64,000 nt of DNA from Wolfiporia cocos. Taxonomy: Eukaryota > Basidiomycota > Agaricomycetes > Polyporales > Phaeolaceae. The notes beneath the pieces were generated by a model. The model worked only from the letters and a program-made list of their open reading frames with translations. It did no database searches and was not told the origin of the DNA. Shown here piece by piece: positions 31,724 to 43,131 of the stretch (positions are counted from its first letter, which is position 1; the number at the start of each line of letters is the position of its first letter). The position numbers and the translations under genes are program-made. The stretch lies in the NCBI GenBank assembly GCA_029448655.1, contig JACCLO010000003.1:4154001-4218000 (forward strand), given 5' to 3'.

Positions 31724-33996
31724 ACTATTCCGAGTAGTTCGTGGTCATAGATTTCGTAGTTCCATTCTGCCGGTGTTAGGGATTGTGAGAGATATCCCAC
31801 CGGTCGTTCGTGCCCCGTTTCATCTGTCTGTTTCAGCACTGCTCCTGTGGCGAACTGAGATGCGTCTGTTTCGAGGATAAATGGTTGTTCCTTGTCTGGC
31901 GTCCCTAGTGCAGGCGCCGTCGTAAATGCTTGTTTCATGAAGTCGAACGCCTTCTGTTCTTTGTCCGTCCACTGGAATCCTGTCCCCGTGACCGTTTTTG
32001 TGAGGTCTACTAGGGGTCGGGCGTGCGTTGAGTAATGATCGATGAATTTTCGATAGAAGTTCGCGAATCCTAGGAAGGATCTGACTTCCTTGAGGTTTCG
32101 GGGGGTCGGCCATTCTTTAATCCCGTTGAGTTTCACTGGGTCCATCTGAATGTTTCCTGGGGTGATGACTAGCCCCAGAAATTCGACTCTGTCGACGCCG
32201 AAGGCGCATTTCTCGGGTTTCACAAAGAGATGGTTATCCACCAGTCTTTGAAGGATCCGTCGCTCTCGTTCCTTGTGTGTTTTCTCGCTTTCCGAGAAAA
32301 TAAGGATGTCGTCCATGTAAACAAGCACCCATCCTTCGAGGATTTCTTCTTTCAAGATTTCATTCATCATCGCCTGAAAGGTTCCGGGTGCGTTGCATAA
32401 TCCGAAAAACATAACTGTGGGTTCGTATAACCCCCGGTTTGTTTTGAAGGCTGCTTTCCATTCGTCCCCTGCCTTGATTTGAACGTTGTTGTATCCCGCC
32501 CTGAGGTCCATCTTTGTAAAGATTTTCGCTCCCTTTAGCTTTTCCAGGAGTTCCGAGATAAGTGTCAGGGGATAAACGTTCTTTATTGTCCCTTCGTTCA
32601 GATATCGATAATCTTGACATGGTCGTAGGCCATTGTCTTTCTTTGGGACGAAAAAGAACGGTGACGCCATCGGGGATTTTGAAGGGACTATGAATCCTTT
32701 GGCCAGGTTCTCTTTCAGGAATTCGTCCAGCGCTTGTTGTTCTTTTGGCGACAGCGCATAGACCTTGCAGTCTCTTGGCACGAAGTCCGGTTTTAATTCA
32801 ATCGCGTGGTCCCATGGTCTCGACGGGGGGAATGCTGCCGCGGATTCTTTACTAAACACCTTGGCGAAGTCTAATAGGTGTTTCAGGACCATTTCTTCGA
32901 TCGTCTTTTCTGGTTCGGGGGTTTTCTGCGCGAATTCTTGGGATTTCGTCAATGCTTTCCGGACAGCATTAATGATCTGTATCTTCGTTCGGAACTTCCT
33001 TCGCGTCTCCCCTTTCTTCCCTATGATCTTGGGGTTTTCTTTCGCGAAGCGTCGGATTGTTTCGTACTCTTCGGGAGTGTATAATCGTCGATTTGTTTCT
33101 TCCGGTTGGTCTGTAGATCCGAACCCTTTCTCCCCTCGTTCTGTTTCATCTAGGTCTTTGACCTCTATGATGTCGGGGGTGAGGTGTCGTTCGAATATTA
33201 TCTGGGCTATTCGCATGCCCGGGATAATTCTATGTGCTTTGTCTGAGTAATTGAAGACAATGGCTCCAACGTCTCCTCGGTAGTCTGAGTCTATGACTCC
33301 GGCTTGCACTACTAATCCGTGTCTGAGGGTGTTGCCTGATCGTCCGGCCAACCTTCCATATGATCCTTTTGGGATCTTCATTTTTACCCCCGTGGGGATA
33401 AGTTTCCATCCCCCTGCTGGGATCTCAGTTTCTTCTGCGGCGTAAAGGTCGTACCCCGCCGCTTCTTGGGTTCCCCTTGTTGGAATTTTTCCTTCCGGGG
33501 AAACTACCATTTCCACCGTATCCATACGGATCGCGGTTTCCTGTTTTCTTTCTCCTGCCCCTAGTACTGATCGTACGTCAACCGTCTGGTCCTTCCAGTC
33601 GATTGTGGGGTTTTCGTCTTTCAGCCATCCATACCCTAGGATCATGTTTTCCGCTCCGATCGATCCTACCAAGAATCGGACCTTCCATGTTTTCTGGGTT
33701 TTTGGATATCGTAGGAGTATGGTGGCTTCTCGATCTATTCGCCCATCTTTGTTCTCCGTTCCGTCAACGTTTTTGACGATAATCGGGTTTTTCAAGGGTT
33801 GCGTGGGCACCTTGTATTTCTCTACCACTCTGCTGTGGATCAGGTTCGACATTGCTCCTGAGTCGATTAGTGCATTGCACTTCACGGGTTTTGCCAGCAT
33901 CATGATTACCAGGATGAAGAGGGATCGATTCTTCTCGAACGAGGTAATTACATGTGCTGCTTTCTCGGAGGGTAAGACCGTGGGCTTCCCTCCTAG
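31724..33996 (-). CDS. pol: Gypsy-3 Pol N-terminal part: protease, dUTPase, RT, RNase H start
   Basis: The frame is open from just before the gag stop, in the -1 register, to the TRIM-A insertion. It has protease (ALIDSGAMSNLI near 33870), dUTPase (AAGYDLYAAEE near 33450, GRSGN, GVIDSDYRG, GMRIAQI, KGFGSTD near 33120), RT (VYMDDILIF near 32310) and RNase H (LETDASQFATG near 31860). The dUTPase lies between protease and RT. Its motif 2 reads GRSGN where PRSG is usual, and motif 4 has Met where Asp is common, so activity may be altered. No stop or shift was seen. It hydrolyses dUTP in the family sense; the benefit to the element is inferred. Confidence 0.94.
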
Positions 33997-35849
33997 GCAA
34001 AATCCTGTTCTTCTATGAGCTGTGCTAGGAGCTCGGGGTTCTTGGCTTTCAGGGCCCGAATCGCCGTGACCGCTCTGTTCGCGGTGATGTATTCAGTCTC
34101 TTCTTCAGAGACTTCTCCAATGCGAGCTTCTTGCTCGGCTTCTTCTTCTTCGGTCTTTCGAGCAGTCCGTCTAGGGCGGGCCGACTTCCTTGGTTTCTTT
34201 GGGCAGTCTCACGACATATGCCCTGGCTGATGGCAGGTGAAACATTTGCCCTTCTTGATGTGATCATCCCTTTCCTGGGTGGTCATTCGATCTACATCCA
34301 TCGCGTTCGGATCTTTCAGCGTGGCTGTTTGCGGGGCACTAGTGCGTCTGTTGTTCTGGTTCGGGGCTTGCCAAGCCTTTTTCTTGACAAACGGTTTATC
34401 GCGTTTCAAGAATATCTTGTACGTGTTTTCGTAGTACGAGGCAGCGGACTGCCATTCGTCAATGGTCGCTGGTAGCGGCCGAACACCGATGATGTATCGG
34501 GTCGTGTGTTCTGGTAACCCTTTCTCGAAGAGGGTTATGAGTAGCGCATTTCCGTCTGCGCTGTATCGGTCGTACTGGGCCTTCCCGGCCAAGTTATTAA
34601 ATTCGGTGATGTAATCATCGATGTCCTTTCTATCCTGAGCGACGTCTAGGATTTTCTTCCGCGCTTTCTGTACCTCTTCGATGGCTCTGAAGGCTTTCTG
34701 GAAGTCTGCATCAAACTGTGCAAGACTTGGCGGGAAGAATCGTTTCGTCATGGGGTTCGTGTAGACCTGGTGGTAATTCTGTTTCCATTGACCCGTCTTC
34801 CCCTTGTTCGAAATATAAGAGAGGATAAAGATCACTCTCTGAACGTCATTCTGGAATGACGTTTCATACATCGTAAACCAGGAATTGCACTGGTTTATGA
34901 AGTTCTGCATGTCGGATCGTTCCCCATCGAATACGTCGGGGGGGTTGATCTTTATCATCGGGGGTTGATAGTACGGGTTCGGCGCCGGAGGTTGAGGCTG
35001 CGGCGCATTCGGTGGTGGAGGTCCTCCTGGGGGTCCTCCTCCTCCTGGGTACCCTCCACCCGGGTTTCCTGGATTTCCTCCGGGGTTCCCTGGGTTTCCT
35101 CCTCCAGGGGTTCCTCCTCCGGGGTTCACGGGGGCTCCTCCTCCGAGTCCTCCAGGAGGGGGGGCATTTCCTCCTCCGAGTCCGAAGTTTCCTCCCAGTC
35201 CTCCTCCGCTTGTATTTGCGGAGGTTCGTCCAAATAGGCCTGAAGGCCATGTTCCTGGGTTTGTCGTTCCCATTCCTCCGCTTGGGCTAATCCAAGACGG
35301 ATCTCCTCCGCTACCCATTCTGGGTGCATTCTGTGGGGGGTTTCCAAAGAGGTCTGTTCCTCCAGCCATAGCCCCAATCCCACTCTGCGCAAAAGCAGAT
35401 ATAAATCCTGGAGGGTCCTGTCCTCCAGTCTGGCTGTTATCTGTTCCTGTAAAGTTTCCAGGATTTCTCCCATCATCTCCGATGCGCTCAATTCCTGCCA
35501 TTCCTGTGGCGCCCAAAGGCTGATTCGTATTTCCATCGGCATCGGAGTTTCTGTTGATGGTTTCTGTTTCGGTCAACGTCGTGGTTGACATCAGAGGGAT
35601 TTCTCCGAATCGTTCAAACGCTTCACGCGTTATTTCCCAAGCGGTCGTTCCTGCGGAGGGGTATACTTGTACCCACTTTGATGCCCTATCTTCTCTGGGG
35701 ATGACAACAATTCCTCCATGATTACGGAAGGCTCCAATGGTGTCAGTCCACTCGTATTGGTTGAGTCTGTAGACTCCCTGAATGTCCTCGGGCAAGAGTT
35801 CAATCAGTCGTGCTGGGAATTCTGGTCCAAATATCATATGCCCTTGCAC
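33993..35849 (-). pseudogene. gag: Gypsy-3 Gag with one nonsense codon in the zinc knuckle
   Basis: It starts at 35849 or a later ATG. A Gly/Pro-rich low-complexity stretch (about 35250-34990) is followed by the capsid region (INPPDVFDGERSDMQNF to EEVQKARKKI), then a basic linker and CFTCHQPGHMS. A TGA at 34209 replaces the Arg codon CGA that Gypsy-1 keeps. The frame continues after it to the TAG at 33993. It is otherwise intact. Confidence 0.92.
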
Positions 35850-35871
35850 TGTGGTAGGTGAGGGAGTGATA

Positions 35872-35882
35872 AGCTCGACCTT
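35872..35882 (-). other. Gypsy-3 self-complementary primer-binding site
   Basis: On the minus strand AAGGTCGAGCT lies one base inside the 5' LTR. It is the exact complement of AGCTCGACCTT in the LTR (36208-36218), which follows a TATATAA box by about 35 bases. Confidence 0.8.
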
Positions 35883-35883
35883 C

Positions 35884-37213
35884 TGTTACGGGTCGAATAC
35901 CCGTTCGTATATTCGAGTCGCGAATATAGATCGTTCTTCTGCACGTAGGCACGTTGCCGTATGCAAGGCAAATACTCGTTAGATGCCTTCAGATCCTAAG
36001 TGAAGTCCTTAGGAGATCGGTTAATATCCAATACGCGTTAGAGGATATAGTCTGTTCAAGTGCGAGTCTGATAGAATATAAGACTCGCCTAAGTCCGAGA
36101 AGTCAGTGTGCACTTCGAGGACTTAGTCGTTCGATTGCTCGAGTGAGAAATACTGAGCGTAGTTTCCTACGTTTGAGAACGAGTATAAGACTTCTTGTTT
36201 GTACAACAAGGTCGAGCTGAAGAGCCTCGACAGTAAGTACATGAGTTTATATACTTCGCTAGGTTTTCGGGGTCAAGTCCGTTCCAGATGTCACCGCTAC
36301 TTTCTACGCTATAGTCCCAAACGTTTGATAAGTATGTAGTGATATATCCGAAACGATAGATAGGAATGATGATGGCGGTTGAACGCCATCTGTTGTTACG
36401 GTTATTTTGATTTTTCGAATATCGACAGAACTCACCACTGGGCGAATACGATACAGGGACTTGTTGCGCAACCAACCCCCCTGGCTACTCGTGATCTTAC
36501 TGGGCGCATCCCCAGTTGTACTAGTCTATAGGGTTCGTTTCATCTTTGGCAGATCCAACTCTGCCACCGTTTCATGTTCATCGTTTATTAGCTGACAGAC
36601 GGCGTTCAACCGCCATCATTCCTATCTATCGTCTCAGATATATCACTCCATACTCATCAGACGTTTGGGACTATAGCGTAGATAGTATCGGTGGCATCTG
36701 GGACAGACTTGACCCCTGAAACCTAGCGTAGTATAAAACGCATGTACTTACCGTCGAGGCTCTTCAGCTCGACCTTGTTGTATAAACAAGAAGTCTTATA
36801 CTCGTTCTCAAACGTAGGAAACTACGCTCAGTATTTCTCACTCGAGCAACCGAACGACTAAATCCTCGAAGTGCACACTGACTTCTCGGACTTAGGACCC
36901 GAAGGCATCTAAAGAGTATTTGCCTTGCATACGGCGACGTGCCTACGTGCAGAAGAACGATCTATATTCGCGACTCGAATATACAAACGGGTATTCGACC
37001 CGTAACATCTGTCAGCTACTAGATGATAGAAATGAAACGGTGGCAGAGTTGGATCTGCCAGAGATGAAACACGCCCTATATGCTAGTACAACTGGGGCTG
37101 CGCCCAGTAGAGTCACGAGTAGCCAGGGGAGTTGGTTGCGCAACAAGTCCCTGTATCGTATTCGCCCTATGGTGAGTTCTGCCAGCGTTCGAAAAATTCA
37201 AATAACCGTAACA
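35884..37213 (-). repeat. Gypsy-3 5' LTR containing a nested solo LTR
   Basis: The outer LTR is 35884-36393 plus 37013-37213. It is interrupted by an opposite-orientation same-family LTR with target duplication TCTGT. Confidence 0.92.
36394..37007 (+). repeat. Solo LTR of the Gypsy-3 family, opposite orientation, nested
   Basis: It is 614 bp, TGTTACGG...CCCGTAACA, flanked by TCTGT at 36389-36393 and 37008-37012. It lacks about 94 bp between two CCTAAGT repeats present in full-length copies. Confidence 0.92.
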
Positions 37214-37346
37214 CTATTGTAGTATCTATCCATAGTATATACAGAGCATACAGTAATTAAGGCAGCAGTAAGTAACGATTCACGTCCGTGCTAATTGCAG
37301 CGTGTTAATCTCTAGACGCGTCGAAACGCGAGCGTGACAATTCACG

Positions 37347-37463
37347 ATCACGTGGTGGGGTCATCTACACCCGCCTATACGAAAGCTACCAGACGTTATA
37401 CACCGCGACGAGCCTTCAGATATTCAAACTCCGTCTGGTGTTTACCGTCTGGTCACGAGACTA
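37347..37463 (-). repeat. Right inverted repeat of the 834-bp DNA transposon
   Basis: It is the inverse of 24940-25056, followed by the second GCCTGCACC copy at 37464-37472. Confidence 0.88.
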
Positions 37464-37472
37464 GCCTGCACC

Positions 37473-37783
37473 GTCTCCCTCACAATGCATGCTCCGCCCA
37501 CCCTGCACCTCTTGCACCCTCCTCGAGTCGCCCATCCTGCTGCCGCCCGACCCCGCCCCGCCCTGCTCCCGACCCCGCCCCACGTCGTCGCCATACGCCG
37601 CACAGGCGACGGACGTGGGGACCGCGATGGCTGGAGTGCCTCTTGCGGACCCCACCAGGCAGCGCGGTCGCGGTCGCGTCTGCACAGTCGTGGGGTGCGT
37701 CCGTGCTCGCCTCCATCCCTCCTGTTTGCCCATTGCCGACACGGCGTGGGCATCTCGCCATGTGCCGAGACGCGCGCGCACTT
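37473..37783. other. GC-rich stretch without a supported gene
   Basis: Several overlapping ORFs on both strands arise from high GC. None shows a known motif. It is continuous with 24800-24939 and 40316-42360 once the insertions are removed. Confidence 0.6.
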
Positions 37784-37785
37784 TA

Positions 37786-40313
37786 TGGTGCCGGCGCCCT
37801 AGTCACCGCTACTTTTGTACAGTGGCCAAATCCTTGGGTCAACTTCGCATTAACCCTAAAGCAAGGTTTATATAGGCGCCGGTACTTTCTGTGCCCTGAT
37901 ACCGAACACTTGGGGTATGGCACAGCCCGGATATGCGAAATTTGAATGCTCGTAGTGATGTAGATACAGGGCAGGCACAATATTAATGTATCTACCAGTT
38001 CACTACATCCCATGCTTGAATAAGACACAGAAAGCATGCGAAGCCAATTGCTCAGTGCTGGGAAGTGGCAATTGCATGCATCACAGCAAAGGATTTGTAA
38101 CCAAGAAGGCTATTCAACTGACGAATCTCCTGCTCAATTATATCAATCTTCCCAGAGGAATACAACAATTTCTCGTCAAGCCAAATATTTGGGTTGATGA
38201 GCTGCTGCCAAATCGTGGGGAATGTGACCCGGATGCAACCGGTTGCTGCACCTGTTGAATGCGTACTTGAAAATCAGCCAGATTCAAAGAACAGAAACCT
38301 CCTATTCAGGGTCATTGAGGATACAGGCCACATGTATATCTTGCCCAAATATCACTGAGCTGAACAGTTTCATCACATTTTTCTAGAGTGCTGTTACGAA
38401 ATCTCTTTGCGTTTACTATGATAATATATTTCCAACATTACAAGCCAGATGCATTAGCATTGATGAGGATGTTGATGTGAGTTTGTTGGTACAAGTCTCA
38501 CTCCCAGTGAAAGTACCACATATCTTCAGTATACCTATGAATACCAGAATCAATCAAAATATACCTCTGAGATAACCATTTATACCAAAAGATACCAAAA
38601 GCTATATGCCAAGAGTCTGGGCAGTTCGATTACCAATGCCAAGACCTTCGTCATACCCATGCATACTACTTCATATCTTCAACATATCTTCATCAGGACA
38701 ATCAAACTTGAGCTTGGTTTGAGCACCTGTCAAGTCGAAAATCCGTGTTTCAAGGCAAAAAAAAATTGTGTAGCACAATTGGACTTCGTTGCAAGTCCAA
38801 GCGCCCACATGAGCAAGTTGCATGATTGCGTCATAGTGTTCTTCTCATCTCTCCCTCGTACTTCTACCATCCTCAAATCTCAAACTCTTATGGCTAGTAG
38901 AGCACTCATAGAGGGGGATATCTGCTTCTTGTAAGGCTTCAAATAGAAAATGAGTGAGTATATGCGCATACAGCATGTGTTTCTGCCTTCTGCTGAGTTC
39001 TCGACCACCCTCTGAGTTGAAGATTATTACGAATTTCGAATTTTCTAGTACGCGTTCCGTCGCTGCTCTCATACACTTGTCCCATTGCATGCGCTGATGT
39101 TGTGCATGGTGTGATGTGACCCTGCAATGTACGACTCACCACAACTTGTGGGGATGTGCACGGTGTTCAGCCAGCTTGTGCAGCATCAGCGGAGCATGCA
39201 CTCATAGTGAGTTCTGCATGGTAATTACAGATGGCTGAGGTGTGTGAATTCCAACTTCCTACCTAGTAAATAGCAACTTACTACCTTGCGCACAAACTGC
39301 TGTGGTGACTGCCACATCTATCATACCAGATACCGCCAATTGTGCCGCCAAGCCAGCCACCATGTGCGTGCGGCCCACGCACTCTCCTGCCCACCACAAA
39401 ACCCAAATTATGATGTCCTCATGTGTCTGTCAAACTGCATTGATGAAGTTATATACTGTAGGTATGGGTGGCTGAGGTGCGTGTGTTCCCCTTTCCCACT
39501 TGAATACAAACTTAAATCTCACACACATATCTTGCACGCAATTCACTGCCTCAGCGCCAATGGCACCAGTACTGCCAATCACTTCCGGTTTCAGCGACAA
39601 GATGCACGCTTTTTCACAAAGAATCAGTACGTATTTGAATTTGAATGATTGGTCAATAGGCTTGGATTGGATAGTGGTGTTCGATAATTTATAAAATATG
39701 AAAGATGGGAATTGATATTGATTGCTACGTTCTGATGGGTTGATGAAGCAAAGGCCACTGGCAATGAGTATATTCTGGGAGCTTTTGGCAGGCAGTATTT
39801 CTCAACCCAGGGCGCCGAGTATTTTTCTCTAGCTTCCAGTAGACGGGGATATAATTTTTAAATTTCTGGGTATCCGTCCTACATGCCTAATACTACCTTC
39901 ATAGCTTTCGGCATCTTACAGTAGCTACTACTATGTTACCGGGCGCCTAAAAGATAGCGCATGCTATTCTACCGTCCAATTTTAACCCCTATCATACCCG
40001 TTATCTATTGGTGGATTCTGGTATGAGGTACTTTCACTGGGTCTCACTGCCCGTCAGCTTGACTTATATACCATATTTGGAGTAGTCAGACGAGTATAAT
40101 TATCATTACTTTCCATATAAGGTATTACTTTCCCACCACTGGCCAAATCCGGACATAGAAATTTCTCAACTTTGATTTTCAGACAAATCCGCCTAGCCAT
40201 TTTGTTCCTACCTTCAATTAGAGCATTTTGGCTAGACCGATTATCTCTAGGCGTCAGTTTGAGCGAGCAGTAAGACTTGTACAAAAGTAGCGGTGACTAG
40301 GGCGCCGGCACCA
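37786..40313. mobile_element. 2.5-kb AT-rich element with 36-bp inverted repeats and TA flanks
   Basis: TGGTGCCGGCGCCCTAGTCA... at 37786-37821 is the inverse of 40278-40313 over 36 bases. TA lies on both outer sides (37784-37785 and 40314-40315), as for Tc1/mariner-like insertions. Base composition changes from GC-rich to AT-rich at these borders. The interior has only short ORFs without recognisable domains, so it is either a non-autonomous or a decayed element. Confidence 0.6.
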
Positions 40314-40315
40314 TA

Positions 40316-42360
40316 GCATTGGCAGTCCGACACCCACCGTGTGAACGAGCGAGACGATCGCCCGGGTCGTTTCGAGCCGCAGATAGCAGATACCAGCCAG
40401 CGCACCGCACGCGCGCGCTCCAGAGCAACTTGGCATTGGCACAACGGCACCGAGCACCGCGGACCCATCGGCGGTACAGCACAGAGTCCGGGTGCTCCTC
40501 CGTCGCGCAGTCCGCATCCGTAAGCACACGCGGACGGCGCACACCCGCCTCTTCTGTGAAGAGGAAGACGGTTGCGCTCCGCGGGCGCGCGACCAAGCGA
40601 TGGCAACTACCGGCGCAGTAGGGCGCCCTCTGGGTCCTGGAGGGGCGCGTGCGGCCATCCCATCATGATCACCGCCGCCGCCGCTCCGCGCGTCCGCCGG
40701 CAAGCCAGCCCAGACGAGCTCGCGGACCTGGGGGCGCGCAGGCGCCGGTACTTGTGCCTATCTGCGCAGCATCGCCAAACACCAATACCAGCCGCGTCCC
40801 TCCGCGGAGGGATAGCAGGGATCGGGCGCGGCGCGACACAGCATGTGGCGCGATCAGGGACGCGCGGCGTGCGCGGTGGCGCGGCATCGCGGGCGGGGAT
40901 CTGGGCGCGTTGAGTGCAGTGCGAGGTGTGGAGAGTGCGTGGGGAGGGCGATGTGTGGTCAGTGCGGAAAGGCGATGCGTGTGAGGGCCTCGGGCGATGG
41001 GTCCTGGCTGGCCCGGGCAAGGGACGGGTGCGGCTTCTGGCTTAAGCTTCTTGCTTCTGGGGCTGCGCTGCGTCCCGAGGCGAGACCGGGCGGATTACAC
41101 GATCGACGGCCGATGCTCGCAGAAGCAGTGATGGACGCAGGGGCAATGCGCATCTTTGCTTCACATGGCAGAGCCGCGACCGAGAGACCGAGGAGACGGC
41201 GAGATTCTGATGGTACTCTATGCTGCGCAGCGCGGCGCGGTCGGACACGCTTCACTGCGGGAAGGCTCCATGTCCGTCGAGTGGAGCCTGGTCTGGTGTT
41301 GCGCGCTGTGTCGGCGCAGGACAGCAGTTTGAGGCTGCGTTCTCCCCGAGAGAGATATTGAATCGCCTTGGAGCTGTTTGGGCGCGATTGTCATACAAAG
41401 CAACCTCTTAGTGATCACCAGAAATGACGAGAGAGCACTAGATCAGAGCTAGCATGCTCCAGGCGTGCATAGGGGTCCTGAAAGGCGGCGACGCAGCGAG
41501 ACGCAACCGGACGATCATAAGTCCGGATTGGAGACCAAGCTGCCGGAAGCATACGCGTATCCGACATCCGCGGAGTCGCAGAGGCCCGGAGTCGGCTCTA
41601 TCGAAGGTCGCAGAAGGTACGATGCGGTGCAGTGGAGACGGACAAGGGCCGCTTGTGGAGCGGTGCACCAGCGCGGAGGGAAATTTACTGTACACTCACA
41701 GCTCCATCCGACATGGTGAGATGACCGTGGTCACCTGGTGAGAGCGTTCCAAGAATTGAGTCGGGGCGGGCAGATATCTGCAGGATGGAGTTGGGTGGCA
41801 CTCGGATGGGAAACCTGCAAGTCGGCAGTGTGAGTCTGGACGCGGTACGCTTCTAGTGGGCGACTCTGCACGGCATATCGTAGATGCACGGAGCGGGCGT
41901 GGATGCTTCGGCAGCGGCCCTATCATTACGAAGTTTGGCGCGTGGCAGACATGAGCACTTTGTCAAGATCAGGTGTAGACAACGCGTGTTCTCGCACAGC
42001 ATCAGTCGCGACACTTGCACGATGGGGCGCGCAGCGTCGGAGATGACCAGCGTGCGGATGCGCACATGAGATGCACGGCAGACGCACACATCGACTGCGC
42101 CCAGCCAGCTGGAAATGAAGCGCTGCACAACAATCTGGGAGACAGACGTTCGTGTCGCCGGGGTCTCTATCGCCAGCGGCCGTGTGCTGTCGCTCGCTTA
42201 AGGCGGCAAACGCGCGCGCACGCATCCACGTGTCACCTGGTGCACTCACCGTCGGCATGGCATACAACATGCCAGACATGTCCGTGCAGTCTGTGCACGG
42301 CGTGCAACATGCAATGCATGGTGCATGATGCATGATGTGCAGCCATGCACCGTGCACATT
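40316..42360. other. GC-rich region without a supported gene
   Basis: Long ORFs overlap in several frames on both strands, as expected from stop-poor GC-rich DNA. No domain is recognised. The end (about 42250-42360) is dense in GTGCAC/TGCATG words. The composition drops sharply to AT-rich at about 42361. Confidence 0.6.
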
Positions 42361-42497
42361 GCACCCTAAGAAATTGATGTTTCAGAATCTCATAAATTCC
42401 ATATAAGGCATGAAAGGAAATCAAATTGTGTTACATCCTAATATTTAATCTGTCAGTACACCTCCTCTAGCCTGGCACTGCCTTTCCCATCATTTGC

Positions 42498-43131
42498 ATG
42501 CCAGTTACTCGCTCTCAGTCCTCAATGCCCAACCAATCAATTGAAGTTATCTTGCCAAATGGGCAGAAGAGAGTTCACATCAACAAAGGTGGGTCAGATT
42601 ATTTGATATAAAATTTAGTTAGACTAATGAAACCTAGCAAAATCATTGGATGACCTTAAAGCAGATCTTAAACAGCTTTTGGGACCTAATGTTCCACAAG
42701 ATCTCATCATGGAGTATAAGTTAGTTGATGGTACAGACAGTTTGCCTTTGAGTTCTGGTAAGTCATTAATCTAGATTGAGAAACTAATTCTAAATGAAAT
42801 CATAGCATCAGAATATAAAGCATTCCATGCATTTATGTCTTTCAACAAAGTTTGGTCTCTTACTGTCCACCCATATGTGGAACAGGAGTCAGAAGCTTTG
42901 CAGGAGGAAGTGAAGAAAGAAGCAGTTACAAACCATGCTGCAGCTCTCAAGACAGGTATTCAGAGGATTTTATATCATCAAATGAAGAAGAAAATGGAGG
43001 GTCTTCTAACTATTGAGGAGAAAAAAGAGATTATGGCCAGAGCCATAACTGATGGAATAGAGAGTGGAATAGGACCAGATTTGGATGGCATAGTAGAAGA
43101 CATTGCTAAAAAGCTTAACTCCATTGCATAG
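42498..43131 (+). CDS. Small PB1-like (ubiquitin-fold) protein, three exons
   Basis: Exons are 42498-42588, 42638-42757 and 42806-43131. Introns of 49 and 48 bases are GT...AG and in phase, giving 178 aa. Residues about 14-85 look like a PB1-type interaction domain: a basic strand (IEVILPNGQKRVHI), SLDDLKADLKQLLG, then an acidic LVDGTDSLPLSS segment and a final LTVHP strand. The C-terminal half is helical and charged (EEVKKEAVTNHAAALKTGI, IEEKKEIMARAI). PB1 domains join signalling proteins through basic/acidic pairing. The partner is unknown here. Codons are strongly AT-rich, unlike the KDZ and gypsy genes. An intact frame across three exons makes it the best host-gene candidate. The family call is tentative. 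Confidence 0.7.

Larger units (their letters stand above)
25529..37213 (-). mobile_element. Gypsy-3: complete Ty3/gypsy chromovirus, sister of Gypsy-1
   Basis: LTRs at 25529-26952 and 35884-37213 (each inflated by a nested solo LTR) start TGTTACGG and end CCGTAACA. CTATT at 25524-25528 and 37214-37218 is the target duplication. Reading leftward it has a 5' LTR, self-complementary primer site, Gag, protease, dUTPase, RT, RNase H, integrase, chromodomain, an extra zinc-knuckle ORF, a purine tract (AGGAGGGAGC) and a 3' LTR. TRIM-A is inserted in RNase H. Confidence 0.95.
24940..37463 (-). mobile_element. Short DNA transposon with 117-bp inverted repeats, split by Gypsy-3
   Basis: Inverted repeats 24940-25056 and 37347-37463 start TAGTCTCGTGACC and differ at about two bases. 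They are flanked by the 9-bp direct repeat GCCTGCACC (24931-24939 and 37464-37472). A 9-bp duplication is typical of Mutator-like elements, but no transposase is present to confirm the class. Without Gypsy-3 the element is about 834 bp and holds one 151-aa ORF. Confidence 0.8.

Noticed and set aside
35954..36220. An 88-aa ORF in the antisense direction of Gypsy-3-family LTRs, also open at 26231-26479 and 50578-50847
   Set aside because: It is open only in some very similar LTR copies and disrupted in others (53216, 61054, 62808); no codon-level constraint is evident.
37442..37875. Overlapping ORFs of about 100 aa in five frames
   Set aside because: Same GC effect; no domain, no consistent splicing, and the stretch is broken by two insertions.
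40572..41361. Long ORFs on both strands (for example 40843-41361 plus and 40607-41020 minus)
   Set aside because: GC-rich DNA has few stops in all frames; frames overlap on both strands, compositions are Arg/Ala-rich and no motif is seen.
42250..42360. Cluster of GTGCAC and TGCATG words that could be an operator array
   Set aside because: The words are short palindromes with no regular spacing, and no adjacent gene uses them.
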